From positions 27,754,769 to 27,818,768 of the forward strand of contig CM043971.1 in the NCBI GenBank assembly GCA_014529385.2: DNA of 64,000 nt, read 5' to 3'. This document shows, one piece after another, positions 1-11,710 of this stretch (positions are counted from its first letter, which is position 1; each line of letters opens with the position of its first letter). Source of the stretch: Adiantum capillus-veneris. Taxonomy: Eukaryota; Streptophyta; Polypodiopsida; Polypodiales; Pteridaceae. Both the position numbers and the translations under genes were made by a program. The notes beneath the pieces are model-generated. The model saw nothing but the letters and a program-made list of their open reading frames with translations. It was not told where the DNA came from and searched no databases.

Positions 1-468
1 ATCCCCATATCTGTTGTAATCTTCAGGATTACTAACGATTAGATAGTGGTTCCCTTTTTCGTCTCGGAATCTGTCTCCATCATCATAGACTTGGATTATC
101 TCCAATCTCTGAGCCGGTCTCTCTTCTATACAAATGTACTTGAGCCCTCGATGGTCAGAATAGACTAGGGCTCCCCTAGAGTTGGTTCCTTCTAAGAAGA
201 TTACGGTGAGTTTGGAATCATTCAAAGGATTTTGGGAGGTGCTCCCTCCTGGCATTGGTCCATCATAGGTGAAACCTCCTGGTTGATGACTACCCATCAT
301 GAAGAAGGATATGTCTGACGAAGTGTCAGTATCACTACCTTCCTCGATAATAGGTGCTAGTGGATCTAGCCTTTCCTGGGTTACACTCTCTTCAGTGGAC
401 ACTAAACTATCTTGGTCACCTGCCACTTTCTCATCTCTAACAATGTATCTTCCTGATCTTAAACTCAT
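1..468 (-). CDS. gag-like ORF of a Ty3/gypsy-type element (partial)
   Basis: Reading the minus strand from an ATG at 468 gives an open frame that runs off the left edge of the window (156 codons visible, no stop). It begins MSLRSGRYIVRDEKV and is acidic and Ser/Thr-rich for its first 60 residues. A more ordered part follows with the segment RGALVYSDHRGLKYICIEE and later YLIVSNPEDYNRYG. I recognise no named domain. The gag assignment is inferred from position: it is the first long frame downstream of the LTR and primer-binding site at 2269-3215, after a leader of about 1.8 kb. It could instead be an extra ORF carried by the element. The zinc knuckle, protease and reverse transcriptase would lie left of the window. 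Confidence 0.5.
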   Translation of the reverse strand, partial: MSLRSGRYIVRDEKVAGDQDSLVSTEESVTQERLDPLAPIIEEGSDTDTSSDISFFMMGSHQPGGFTYDGPMPGGSTSQNPLNDSKLTVIFLEGTNSRGALVYSDHRGLKYICIEERPAQRLEIIQVYDDGDRFRDEKGNHYLIVSNPEDYNRYGD

Positions 469-2268
469 CAAACTTTTCAATGAAATTTATCACAAATCCA
501 ACCACTCACCTCGCAAAGGGTCAGTTTCTGCACAATCTTCTTGCTTTGTTACTGAATATATAACCTGTACACAAGCGTTTTAATTTCGGCAATGGAGTCA
601 AAGCATTTATCTGCTAGAGGTTATCTTAGTAATGATTGGTATAACTGGAGAGTTAATCTCAACCACTACTGTATTTTATACACTACTGATGTTCTGGATT
701 AGGTTTGGTAACCTGAAGCAGTACTACCCTCATATGTTGGTCAATTTACGTGGAAAAGTCTGAATTCAGTCTTTTCTTCATCAAATGAGCAAACAAGGTC
801 CAAATTCACTTCTGAAAGAAGTTCTGGAACCCTTCAGACAAATAGGATATCACTGTCTATGTCAGGTCAAATTTTTCTTGCAGTATGGCCCAATAGACAT
901 CCTACGTGTAGAATGTCTCCTGTTGTTTTTTTGCCTGGGTTTTGCACTGTAGTTTACCCTTGTTGTGTTGAGCTCACAGCAGCTTCTAATTTTTTATTTG
1001 GACACCTATTAGCTGGTCAATGAGTCAGAAATCTGTTCTGACAATCTGTTGATGATGTTAATCAGTCTAATCAACTCCAAATTGGACCAAAATTGACTAG
1101 GAGTCTTGCCTTAAACTATATAACACCTCACTATGCTCACAGTCAAAATCTGGCACCAGTTTCATGCATTAATCCTACGCGTAGGATGTCTTTTTCATCA
1201 TAATTATTTCAAACTCAAACCCCAGGATCCCCTTGAGTTGTTGATTACTTTGGTATACTCAGAATTCAGTTTGGAGTCCCAAATCACCCAGAAGACATCC
1301 TATGCGTAGGATGTCTTTTTGGCCTTTTTGACCCCAGACTTGTCCCACAGCTTCCTCTTGATGCCAATAACCAAGTGGTATGCTTAGAATTTGGTTTGGA
1401 TGTCAAAAGTCCCAAATTTTAGTTGTTCTTGTCTTTTTCAGTCAAAAGTGATAAAGTCTGTTCTGAACCCAATTTTCTAACTCAAATGAGGTAAAACCCC
1501 TCTCAGTCACTCAATATATCATGCAAGACATGCTCATGAAGTCAACTTATGGTTTTGGTCTCAAAATAATGTCTTGGCACTATTTGGGTAGGATGTCTGG
1601 CAATTTCAGTCTATCTGGCAAAATTTCAACTTTCCAGTTGAAATTAGGGTAAACCCTACCTCCTGAACACACTGGTCAACTCAAAATTCCAAAATTCTTC
1701 CCAGATTAGCCTAGAGACATCCTACGCGTAGGATGTCTCCTGCTGCTTTTTTTTGACAGGAATGTTCCTAATGCTCTGTAGATCTATCAGAAACATTCAC
1801 AGCAATTTTCGGACTTCAATTAGGTTTTCAAACACACTTTTGCGTCTTTTACCTTCTTTTTGCGTCTTTTACAAACTTGTAATGACTTAATCAAGCAAGT
1901 GCACATGCATGAAATGCTCTAGATCCTGAATCATGATGTCCTACTTACTCTACTCCTACCTATCATGTGAAATGGTGATAATGGTGTTTGTTGGTTGCTT
2001 TTTGGCCTCTCCGAACTCTCAAGCTCTCCTCTCACCGCTTCTACCACTCCGACTCCTACTCTAGAACTCGACTACTGCCTAAAACTATCCTGGTCTACCT
2101 AATCTACCTAAGTCGAAGGATCTAGGCCAGAGAGATGCTGCCTAGAATCCCTCTAAGACCTAGATAGTCCTCCACCCTCTGATCCTATCTAAATGTAAAG
2201 TGAGACTCTTGGCAAGCCAAAGATCCCAATCCTCAAGGATTAGTCTCGGTCACCTACCTAAGGTTTTC
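469..2268 (-). other. non-coding leader of the gypsy-type element
   Basis: This 1.8-kb stretch lies between the primer-binding site and the gag-like ORF. I see no sustained reading frame in it. It carries a series of palindromes with core CCTACGCGTAGG, annotated separately, in AT-rich, weakly repetitive DNA with recurrent phrases such as 'actcaaa' and 'gtttgga'. Long leaders are usual in plant gypsy elements. Confidence 0.5.
895..1738. repeat. palindrome-bearing degenerate repeats in the gypsy leader
   Basis: A palindrome with core CCTACGCGTAGG flanked by AGACAT/ATGTCT occurs at 1715-1738 (perfect over 24 bp), 1293-1316 (one change), 895-918 (two changes) and 1172-1187 (16-bp core). A half-site lies near 1587-1598, and another lies in the LTR near 2636-2650. 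The centres are about 273, 125, 286 and 136 bp apart, close to multiples of about 135 bp. Sequence to the right of the 895 and 1715 copies is also similar (CTCCTG, then a T-run, then TGC-CTGTAG), so these look like decayed tandem units. Confidence 0.7.
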
Positions 2269-2287
2269 GTCCCCGACAGCGGCGCCA
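2269..2287 (-). other. primer-binding site, gypsy type
   Basis: On the minus strand TGGCGCCGCTGTCGGGGAC follows the LTR end (..CCAACA) with one intervening base. It resembles the TGGCGCCG..GGGGA primer sites, thought to pair with tRNA-Asp-type tails, found in many plant Ty3/gypsy elements. It fixes the element as minus-strand and 2289 as the LTR boundary. Confidence 0.65.
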
Positions 2288-2288
2288 A

Positions 2289-3215
2289 TGTTGGACGGAT
2301 ACGTCGCGACGGATGTCAGCACAGCGAGAACTTACCTAACATGTAATGTCAGCTAAGGACGAAGCTCGACCCGCAGGCGCATGGAAGCAAGCATAAGGTG
2401 TCAACCTACACTCGACCGACTCCCAACTAACTCCTACAAAGGTCTCTGCCAATTGTCTAGTCACAGCCTTCAAGAGTACGTAAGAGGAAACTTCCTACAA
2501 CGCTTTCTAGAGCCGAACACCCATCAAACAATCTCAAAACGCAACAAAACTTTAAGGAGACTCTATTAATACCAATAGGACGCTCTCCCTAAGGTCTCTG
2601 AACCAAAATTCCAACCCAAAACACCTGGTGCAGAATCGCGTAGGATGTCTGGCCGAAATTTACAGGTCATCGTTTCTGAAATCTAAAGTGCCTAATGTGT
2701 CGCTCTACTCAATGTGAAAGCGTGGATATGCTGCAATGCAAAATCAGACAACGTATGCTTACCCAAACACCTGAAGAAGCTCGTAGAAGGAGCTCGCACA
2801 ATCGGACAGTACGCGCGCAATGTAGGTATCGGCGCATAGCTCTCGTCAGGGGCAGCACGTTGTAGTTCTCCGTACTCGATTCCGACTACCAGAGCACACG
2901 TAGCGACAAGATGAATCTCTCTCTCTCTCTCGTACACAGTACGCTCACTCACAGACTCTTTTTTAAAACTTGACAAAAGGTCCTTCATTAAGGTCAAAAA
3001 GTGGTATATATACCTTACAACTTCTCAAACCCTAAGGTTTCAAAATCAACCATCTACTCACTCTAACTTAGCAAAACTGGGATACAATCTGGAAACTTCT
3101 GTAACTCCCAATAATTACAAGGTGAAAAATCAGGTTTTTCTTAATGAATGAATAATTACAAAAAATAATAGTCTCCGAGTAGGTAGATGCCGTGGGGTGT
3201 GTCTAGCTTCTAACA
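2289..3215 (-). mobile_element. 5' LTR of the gypsy-type element
   Basis: The 927-bp LTR is bounded by TGTTGGA (2289) and TCTAACA (3215) on the plus strand, giving TG..CA ends and a short imperfect terminal inverted repeat. The primer site lies directly to its left, so this is the 5' LTR of a minus-strand element. It contains a TATA box at 3005-3012, a short CT tract near 2913-2929, and a half-copy of the leader palindrome near 2636-2650. The right limit is the less certain one and rests on the TAACA end. The duplicated D1 segment begins about 10 bp further right. Confidence 0.6.
3005..3012 (-). promoter_or_regulatory. TATA box of the gypsy-type LTR
   Basis: TATATATA within GGTATATATACC sits about 200 bp inside the LTR from its upstream end. 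That is a plausible U3 position for minus-strand transcription toward the primer site. Confidence 0.45.
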
Positions 3216-4484
3216 GACGTTAATAATTCTTGCAGGTCTTTGGGTCACTAATAATAGGCTTGTTAACTCAAGAGGACTAGACATGAATCTCTTAAGTCGG
3301 CATGGGGCACCCACTATAGCCGCAAGTCAAATCCACAATAGAATAGTGCCCGACGATGGTTAACGCGTACTTGTCACAAAGCAATAGAGGTGTCCCTCTA
3401 CCTCCATAATATTAGCCCCCGGTGCATTGTATTCTCTTAAAATAGCATCAAAGTAAAAATAGGATTCTATTTAAAATAAAGAAAAGTAATAATAATAGGG
3501 CTATCAATACTTTTAACAGGGGTTTTACACACGAAACATGTCACCGACTTCGACTAAAGTAAAAGTTGTCAACAACACTTTGGTTTTCAAAGGTTACATC
3601 ACTTTTCACAGGGCGAGTTTGTCGACGAGCAGCGGTAGAAATGTTTGGTGGCTCTTTAGGAGGCACAATGTCTCCTCATGATAGGAGGGGGGATGATTAT
3701 GATTGAGAAAAATATTGAAGAAATAAAGTACAAATGCATCTTAAAGCATTTCCATTCTCATCGCAACAGAGTTGGGAAAGATGTAGTAGTCGTTGTACGA
3801 TCTCGTAGCTTTAGCATTATTTGCACGTTTATAGGCGACAAGGATTCTACAACAGGATGTAGCACAATGGGCTCACCGGGATGATGACTGTTCCAACAAC
3901 AGTAGTCTGTAATACGAAGGCATACCAACAACATTAAAAGTCATACGAAGGCATACCAACAACATTAAAAGTTGCTACGTATCTAAGCTATATAAAGCGC
4001 TATGTTTCTAGTATTGGCATCAACCAAATATAGAGAAATTAGATACATATAGATTATTCATGCTCTAATTTTGGCATCACTCAAATATAGAGTGGGTAGC
4101 AAGAGTGGGTACCATAACTATACACGCTCATCAATAGAACTAGTTACAAAACCTAGAATAGATTCATGCTTAGTTTCATTGTCTCAAAGAGGATCCTTTC
4201 TAGGTGTCTACGTCTCTAGTTGTGGGGATGCTAGGAGGATATATTTCTCAAAAAGTTAGCACGTCCATGCTCACGCACTAAACACCCACTTCAACAATAA
4301 ATAAAGTGTCTCTCATTAATCAAACAAAAACAAACAAAAATACGACTTTTTTGTGTCTTGAATTATAAAGATGCTTTGCGGCCGAGATCGACTATGAATC
4401 ATAGAAGTGTTATTTATGAATTAGGTTGAGAAAAGGTTGACCGTCTACTCAATGAGGACAACACCATCTAGTGGATGAGAAGAT

Positions 4485-4657
4485 CTCTGATACCATGTTG
4501 AAGATAGACGCGACACAAGACGAGGGAGAAGAGAGAGAGATGACACAATCACCTGCAATACCCAAAGTGTGTGTAGAGCACACACTGAGTACACATATAT
4601 AGTGGGGACTCTTAGCTATATATAGCATAAGTGTGGGCTGTCTATATAGCTCCAACA
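4485..4657 (-). mobile_element. short copia LTR (E1) with primer-binding site
   Basis: The LTR occupies 4496-4657 (162 bp), reading TGTTGGAGC at its start and CTTCAACA at its end on the minus strand. It is followed at once by TGGTATCAGAG (4485-4495), the initiator-tRNA-Met primer site typical of plant Ty1/copia. It shares the block CACACTTATGCTATATATAG with E2 and E7. The internal region would extend left; I find no matching 3' LTR, so E1 is truncated or rearranged. Confidence 0.75.
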
Positions 4658-5668
4658 ATTCTGTAGCTCCTAAAGATATATATATTTATGAACATTGATT
4701 TTGTTTGGAAGCAACACACTACTATGCCTTAGTTACACATGAGAGTGAAGATTCAAAATAAGGATATATTTACTTGTATTTTGAACATGCTTTATGACCT
4801 ATCGGAGGGTCCACTATGTACGTAATCATGTTAATGTATAACATGAGTTCAAAAGGAGGGGTTTTAAAATGCAACAATTTTAGTCAATGTACAAGAGATA
4901 CATTAAAATAAAGTGTCTTTATATTTAATTTTGAGAAAATTTTATAAACTAAGGGGTCATTTTATTCATCAAACATATTAAAAGAGGGGTTTTTTTAATA
5001 CCCCGTGAATGCACGTTATATAGGAGGGTACTTAATGGTGAACACCCCAAGTGGAGAACAGAGATTGTGGACACAAAGATACATCCACAATGTCTCCTAC
5101 TAGTTTGATGATACAAGTTAGTAGAAAGCCAATAGTAGTAACACAATGGTGAAATAAGAATATCATTATTTCACCATAAGTTGATGAAGTACTTTTGATG
5201 GATGTCTAACACCAACCATTAAAAAGTCCATATTACTAGAAACATACCTTGAATAACTTTCCTTTGTGAAGGAAATCTAATATCCTCTTTGAGATGGCTA
5301 GCGTTAATAGAAAACAACAAGGATAAGAGTTATGCTATGCATAGCACTAGTTCAAACTCATTACAATCACATGATTGATTGTATGTTATAAGATTCCTTA
5401 GATCCTATGATGAGAACAATCAACAAATATAGGTGAGAGATATAGGTGACAGAGATACAATCCTATAAAAATAAGAATGAAACTGAAATTGTTGAGCCGT
5501 ATAGATGCTTGTCCGTGAGAGAGAGAAATCATGAATGAGGAGAAGTTTTCCAAACTTCAAATCCATTCCTTTTTTGTATTTTCAATATGTGCTAAGAATC
5601 AATGTTTTGAGACAGATTAGACTCTGAAAACTTAAAAAATATAGTTTGAAAGAACTTAACGAATATAT

Positions 5669-5965
5669 TCAATTCAGATGAGCAAGATAATTAGGTCGTC
5701 TAAGAATAATAGTGGAAATGGAGATTTTGAAAGGAAGATCAACAGTAGCCACGAATATGGTGGAGTTAAAGAAGATGATTAATCGGGAACAAGACCCTAA
5801 GTTGCATGTAGTCTTCAACGTGACAACCCTAGCGGCGATGTAGTTGAGGACTATGTCACAAGGGTGACGGTGACTGGCTATGTTTGCCCTGCGTGGAGAT
5901 TTCGCACAAGCGTTGTGTTTCTTCAATGGTGGCAGGATAGCGACCAAGACCCTCACGTGCATCAA
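5669..5965 (-). pseudogene. duplicated 3' end of the X8-like gene in D1
   Basis: This is the D1 counterpart of 10680-10970. The last-exon sequence is still readable, for example the shared stretches KSPRRANIASHRHPCDI and STIFVATVDLPFKIS in an alternative frame. The splice acceptor has changed: the base at 5957 turns the minus-strand acceptor GCAG into GCAC. Exons 1 and 2 are absent from D1, since the duplication ends before exon 2. It is a 3' gene fragment with no promoter of its own. Confidence 0.6.
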
Positions 5966-6183
5966 GTATTTTTATTAGGACGCACTTCGATAGGACTTGG
6001 AAAGCGCATATAACTGGAAACTTGTATCTAAATCGGGAAGTAAATTCCCAAGGGGACTACCCTTGCTGGACTTGTGGTGTTTCAAAGGGATTGTGAAAAG
6101 CTTTTGTGTCTTGTAGTTCTCTTTCGACGCTCTTGGGTGACATCGCTATAGAGGTGTTTCAGTTTGCTTGTTTCCCAACAGCG

Positions 6184-6370
6184 TCTCTCATGCCATGGTA
6201 CGTAGAGCCATCATGATAATTAATATTTTAAATTTTTAATTTGATTTGTTGAAAGCATCTCTGAGGCCATGGTATGCAAATCCATGATGCTGATTACTAT
6301 TTTAAAGTTTTTATTTGACTTGTTGAAAGTGTTTCTAATGCCATGGTACCTAAATCCATGATCATGATTA
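6184..6370 (+). repeat. short tandem repeat inside the copia remnant
   Basis: Units of roughly 85 bp containing CCATGGTAYGYAAATCCATGAT, then ATTACTATTTTAAA and TTTGATTTGTTGAAAG, occur here at least twice with decay. The same CCATGGTACGTAAA..CATGATGATT unit recurs inside E5 (15800-16090) and E7 (33395-33560), so it marks this element family. Confidence 0.6.
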
Positions 6371-6434
6371 CTGCTACTGTTTACAACATTAAAATCACAG
6401 CAAGTATCATCAAGTAGCATTGTGAACCGTCTCA

Positions 6435-6617
6435 AAGTACATTGTTGTGCATTATCATTCTGTTTGGTATGAAGTACACAAAAGCACCATAATGGTTGAA
6501 CACTCTCCAAGTGACCAGATTATTGCAAACATTCATACCAAAGGGCTCAACGAGTCAAGCTTCATCCTCTTACGCTCGGAGCTTGGAGTTGCTTCAACCT
6601 CACTCTTTCTAGATTAG
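6435..6617 (+). pseudogene. Ty1/copia RNase H C-terminus (remnant)
   Basis: Sixty codons read from an AAG at 6435 to a stop at 6615-6617. The peptide includes VVHYHSVWYEVHKSTIMVEH, then SPSDQIIANIHTKGLNESSF and LLRSELGV. This matches the conserved end of copia reverse transcriptase/RNase H polyproteins (H-x-YH.VR..V.., H.PT..Q.ADI.TK.L....F..LR..LGV). Upstream of 6435 the frame is lost into repeats, so only the C-terminus survives. A 250-bp untranslated region, a polypurine tract and a 3' LTR follow, all in the same orientation. It is the only readable copia coding sequence in the window and points to the autonomous partner of E4 and E5. Confidence 0.75.
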
Positions 6618-6859
6618 CTTATCTGCTATTATGATAGCCTTGTACATATGACATTGTTATCATATAGGTACCATGCACTATGCACGCTCCACACTTGCAC
6701 ACAGTGATCTCTTAGTCACTTGTATATCTGAACATAGATACACAATTCACTTTCACATCATCATCGTTGGTTCATATTTTCACATTTGTATAGGGGCTTG
6801 GGTTTTTCCCTTGAACTCTTCCCAAGGGTTTTTTAATCCAAAGCTAGAGACCTTTGTTT

Positions 6860-7123
<264 letters not shown>

Positions 7124-7159
7124 CTCGATCCGTGGCGGTTCAAGGTGTACCAAATCGAT

Positions 7160-7983
7160 AAAGAGGCCAAGCGCTAGCTCGCGTGACACAATCATCTGCA
7201 AGCCCCAAACACTGAGAACACATACATAGTGAGGACTCGTAGCTATATATAGCATAAGTGTGGGTTGCTTGATGTGATTTTTATTCTCTTGACAATAGCA
7301 ACTCAAGAAACATATTGAGATGTAAAGGTTGAAAAAAATCACATCACATTGTCCTTAGAGACAGTTTGCGACACCGCTCTAGAGATGACAAAGAAACAAA
7401 TAATGATGCCACGTGTATATATGACAAGAATGCAATGTGCGCACATAAACACAAGACGAGACAAAAATGCTACAAAACATTAGTGTTGCATAGTAACAAC
7501 TGCCAAATCCCTAGTGACGAGAATGATGACGAGGGTGCAATAGGATGATAACAACCATAGCACCAATGGCGATGAGGGTGCAATAAGACAATAACAACCA
7601 TTTCACCAATGAAAAGGGTGTATTCAAGCCATAGAAACAATGACGACGACGGTGCATGCAAGCATAGAACAAACAACGATAAGGGTGCAATAAGACGATA
7701 GCATTATGAAATACCAATTACAAGAGTAAAATAGGATGATAACAACCACAGTGTCATGGAATATCCATTATAAGCATCAAGGTCTCTGCCACAAGACACG
7801 AGGCTCCATGATCCCTAATAAATGAAAGATGATCTATCACATCATCAAGAAAAGAATTAGTAAAGTCATGATGTATAAAGAATAAGTGTCAAACTGCATG
7901 AATGATGAGGCAGTAATCAATCATGTACTTAATGATCCACATTAGATGAAGTTTTTATGAGTTTAAAAACAATGCTCATAAAA
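7160..7983 (-). mobile_element. inverted fragment of the same copia family
   Basis: 7190-7261 matches the family LTR on the minus strand (CACACTTATGCTATATATAG). It is followed by internal sequence also found in E5 and E7: TTGCTTGATGTGA, AACTCAAGAAACATATTGAG, then CGACACCGCTCTAGAGA. Between LTR and internal part about 200 bp, including the polypurine tract, are missing relative to E7. Degenerate repeats of about 60 bp with GATAACAACCATAG and GAGGGTGCAATA fill 7510-7780. No coding potential is evident. Confidence 0.6.
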
Positions 7984-8112
7984 CAACGTTTAAGGCTCTC
8001 GCAATTATCTTTTCTTATCAAATTTGATGTGATGATTGTTTTTTTAAAAATAGCAAAATTGCAAAAAGAACGTTGAGGCTCATGCAACTTAAGACGACTC
8101 AATGAGGAGGTT

Positions 8113-11052
8113 CATAATTCTTGCAGGTCTTTGGGTCACTAATAATAGGCTTATTAACTCAAGAGGACTAGACATGAATCTCTTAAGTCGGCATGGGGCA
8201 CCCACTATAGCCGTAATTCAAATCCACAACAGAATAGTGCCCGACGATGGTAATCATGTGCTTCTCACGAAGCAATAGAGGTGTCCCTCTACCTCCATAA
8301 TATTAGCCCCCGATGCATTGTATTCTCTTAAAATAGAATCAAAGTAAAAATAGGATTCAATTTAAAATAAAGAAAAGTAATAATAATAGGGCTATCAATG
8401 CTTTTAACAGGGATTTTACACATGAAACATGTCACCCGACTTCGACTAAAGTAAAAGTTTTCAACAACACTTTGTTTTTCAAAGGCTATATCACTTTTCA
8501 CAGGGCGAGTTTCTCGACGAGCAGCGGTAGACGTGCTTGGTGGCTCTTTAGGAGGCACAATGTCTCCTCATGATAGGAGGGGGGATGATTATGATCCAAA
8601 AAAATATTGAAGAAATAAATTTCAAATGCATCTTAAAGCATTTCCATTCTCATCGCAACAGAGTTGGGCAAAATGTAGTAGTTGTTGTACGAGCTCATAG
8701 CTCTAGCATTATTTGCACGTTTATAGGCGACAAGGATTCTACAATAGGATGTAATACAATGGGCTCACCGAGATCATGAGTGTTCCAACAACAGTAATAT
8801 CTAATACGAAGGCATACCAACAACATTAAAAGTTGCTACGTACCTAAGCTATATAAAGCGTTATGTATCAAGTACTGGCAGCAACCAAATATAGAGCAAT
8901 TAGATACATAGAGATTATTCATGCTCTAATTTTGGCATCACGCAAATATAGAGTGGGAAACAAGAGGGCCGCACACTTCGACTGCTTTTTCCACCACCTC
9001 TGCTCGCTGAAGAGGACGACTCCCTTAGGTCTTACGGTCGCCAACAAGAAGTGAACATCTTCCTACAACACCTAAAATAATATCGCTCACGAGCAAAGAG
9101 GGTGCACATAGTCCAGTTGACTGTAAATACTTCTATGTCACAATATTCTTAAGCTCATAATTGTATCACATAGGTTTGAGATGTCTATCACTCCTAGGAC
9201 AAGCGCAAACGTAACTAGTTGTGAAACCATATACCATAACTATACACGCTCATCAATAGAACTAGTTACAAAACCTAGAGCAGATTCATGCTTAGTTTCA
9301 TCGTCTCAAAGGGGATCCTTTCTAGGTGTCTACGTCTCTAGTTGTGGGGATGCTAGGAGGATATATTTCTCAGAAAGTTAGCATGTCCATGCTCACGCAC
9401 TAAACACCAACTTCAAGAATAAATAAACTGTCTCTCATTAAACAAACAAAAACAAACAAAAATACGACTTTTTTGTGTCTTGAATTATAAAGATGCTTTG
9501 CAGCCCCGATCGATAATAAATCATAAAAATGCGATTTATGAATCGGGTTGAGAAAAAGTTGACCGTCTACTCAATGAGGACAGCACCATCTAGTGGATGA
9601 GAAGATCTCTGATACCATGTTGAAGATAGACACAATCACCTGCAATCCCGAGAGTGTGTGTAGAGCACACACTGAGTACACATATATAGTGGGGACTCTT
9701 AGCTATATATAGCATAAGTGTGGGCTCTCTATATAGCTCCAACAATTTTGTAGCTCCTAAAAATATATATATTTATATTTACTTGTATTTTAAACATGCT
9801 TTATGACCTATCGGAGGGTGCACTATGTAATCATGTTCATGTATAACATGAGTAGGTTCAAAAGGAGGGGTTTTAAAATGCAACAATTGTAGTCAATGTA
9901 CAAGAGATACATTAAAATAGAGTGTCTTTATATTCAATTTTGATAAAATTTTATAAAATAAGGGGTCATTTTATTCATTCAAACATATTAAAAGAGGGGT
10001 TTTTTTAATACCCTGCGAATGCACGTTATATAGGAGGGTACTTAACGGTGAACCCCCCAAGTAGTGAACAGAGATTGTGGACACAAAGATACATCCACAA
10101 TGTCTCCTACTAGTTTGATGATACAAGTTAGTAGAAAGCCAATAGTAGTAACACAATGGTGAAATAAGAATATCATTTTTCCACCATAAGTTGATGAAGT
10201 ACTTTTGATGGATGTCTAACACCAACCATTAAAAAATCCATATTACTGGAAACATACCTTGAATAACTTTCCTTTGTGAAGGCAATCTAATATCCTCTTT
10301 GAGATGGCTAGTGTTAATAGAAAACAACAAGGATAGGAGTTATGCTATGCATAGCACTAGTTCAAACTCATTACAATCACATGATTGATTGTATGTTATA
10401 AGATTCCTTAGATCCTATGATGAGAACAATCAACAAATATAGGTGAGAGATATAGGTGAGAGAGATACAATCCTATAAAAATAAGAATGAAACTGAAATT
10501 GTTGAGCCGTATAGATGCTTGTCCGTGAGAGAGAGAAATCATGAATGAGGAGACGTTTTCCAAACTTTAAATCCATTCGTTTTTTGTATTTTCAATATGT
10601 GCTAAGAATCAATTTTTTGAGACAGATTAGACTCTGAAAACTTTAAAAAATACAGTTTGAAAGAAATTAATGGATATATTCAATTCAGATGAACAAGATA
10701 ATTAGGTCGTCTAAGAATAATAGTGGAAATGGAGATTTTGAAAGGAAGATCAACAGTAGCGACGAATATGGTGGAGTTAAAGAAGATGATTGATCGGGAA
10801 CAAGACCTTGAGTTGCATGTAGTCTTCAACATGACAAACCTAGCGGCGACGTAGTTGAGGAATATGTCACAAGGGTGACGGTGACTCGCTATGTTTGCCC
10901 TGCGTGGAGATTTCGCACAATCGTTGGCGCGCTTTTTCGGTGGTGGCAAGATAGCGGCAAAGACCCTCACCTGCATCAAGTATTTTTATCAGGACGAACT
11001 TTGATAGGACTTGGAAAGTGCATATAACTGGAAAGTTGTATCTAAATCGGGA
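8113..11052. repeat. direct duplication D2
   Basis: Partner of D1. D2 joins at its right end to the intact middle of the X8-like gene (exon 2 at 11133-11539), so D2 is in the ancestral position and D1 is the derived copy. D2 alone carries about 260 bp near 8965-9227. Its minus-strand frame at 8328-8558 (TAARRETRPVKSDIAFEKQS) is unidentified and is repeated with changes in D1 and in A' at 53474-53716. Confidence 0.85.
9607..9744 (-). mobile_element. short copia LTR (E3) with primer-binding site
   Basis: D2 counterpart of E1. The LTR is 9618-9744 (127 bp, TGTTGGAGC..CTTCAACA on the minus strand) with TGGTATCAGAG at 9607-9617. It lacks about 35 bp relative to E1, including the short CT-rich stretch next to the primer site. 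No partner LTR was found. Confidence 0.75.
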
Positions 11053-11659
11053 AAACAGGAGCCCACACAAAAGCCAAGGGAGTCAGGAGATGAGAGAGAA
11101 AGACAGAGAGAGAGAGAGAGGGGAGAGCTTACATGGATCGGTGAGGACAAGGTGGGTGAGAACTTCCCCGATCTCGGCACAGGGAATGCCTTGCGGTCGC
11201 AAATATGTCTGCCAATAAATGTTTGTGGCATACGCAGTATGGTGGTAAAGACTAAACGGGACGACACATGAGCCCCGACCAAACCAGTGATTGATGGCGG
11301 CACAAAGTGGAGCGGTAGTGGGGTGAGAGCCGCCAACTATGGCGGGAGCTGGGGCGCTGGAATCAGGGGCTCGGTGGCCGTGGGGATGGTGGTGGTAGTG
11401 GTTTTCGACAGGAAGTACAGCCGTGGTGTATCGGGGAGAGGCAGGCACCAGGCCCTGGTGGCGGGATCAGGCGGAAGGCCGTCATCCATATCGATCTGCC
11501 TGCAAGAGCGCAATTTACCGACGCAGGGCAGACGTGGATCTGCACTCCCAAATTAATGTCAAGCAAGCAAGCAATGAGACACAGTACGTCGCGTTATCAA
11601 ATAAAAAAATATTGCAACAGCGTTAATAGTCTGGTAGCCATAAATTAAAAACAGTATCT

Positions 11660-11710
<51 letters not shown>

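Larger units (their letters stand above)
3225..6040. repeat. direct duplication D1
   Basis: D1 aligns by eye with 8113-11052 (D2) from the shared start AATTCTTGCAGGTCTTTGGG to the shared end TGTATCTAAATCGGGAA. Base changes and small indels are scattered throughout at a few percent, so this is a genuine older duplication, unlike the A/A'/A'' copies. D1 contains a copia LTR with primer site and the last-exon region of the X8-like gene. It lacks about 260 bp present in D2 near 8965-9227. Confidence 0.85.
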
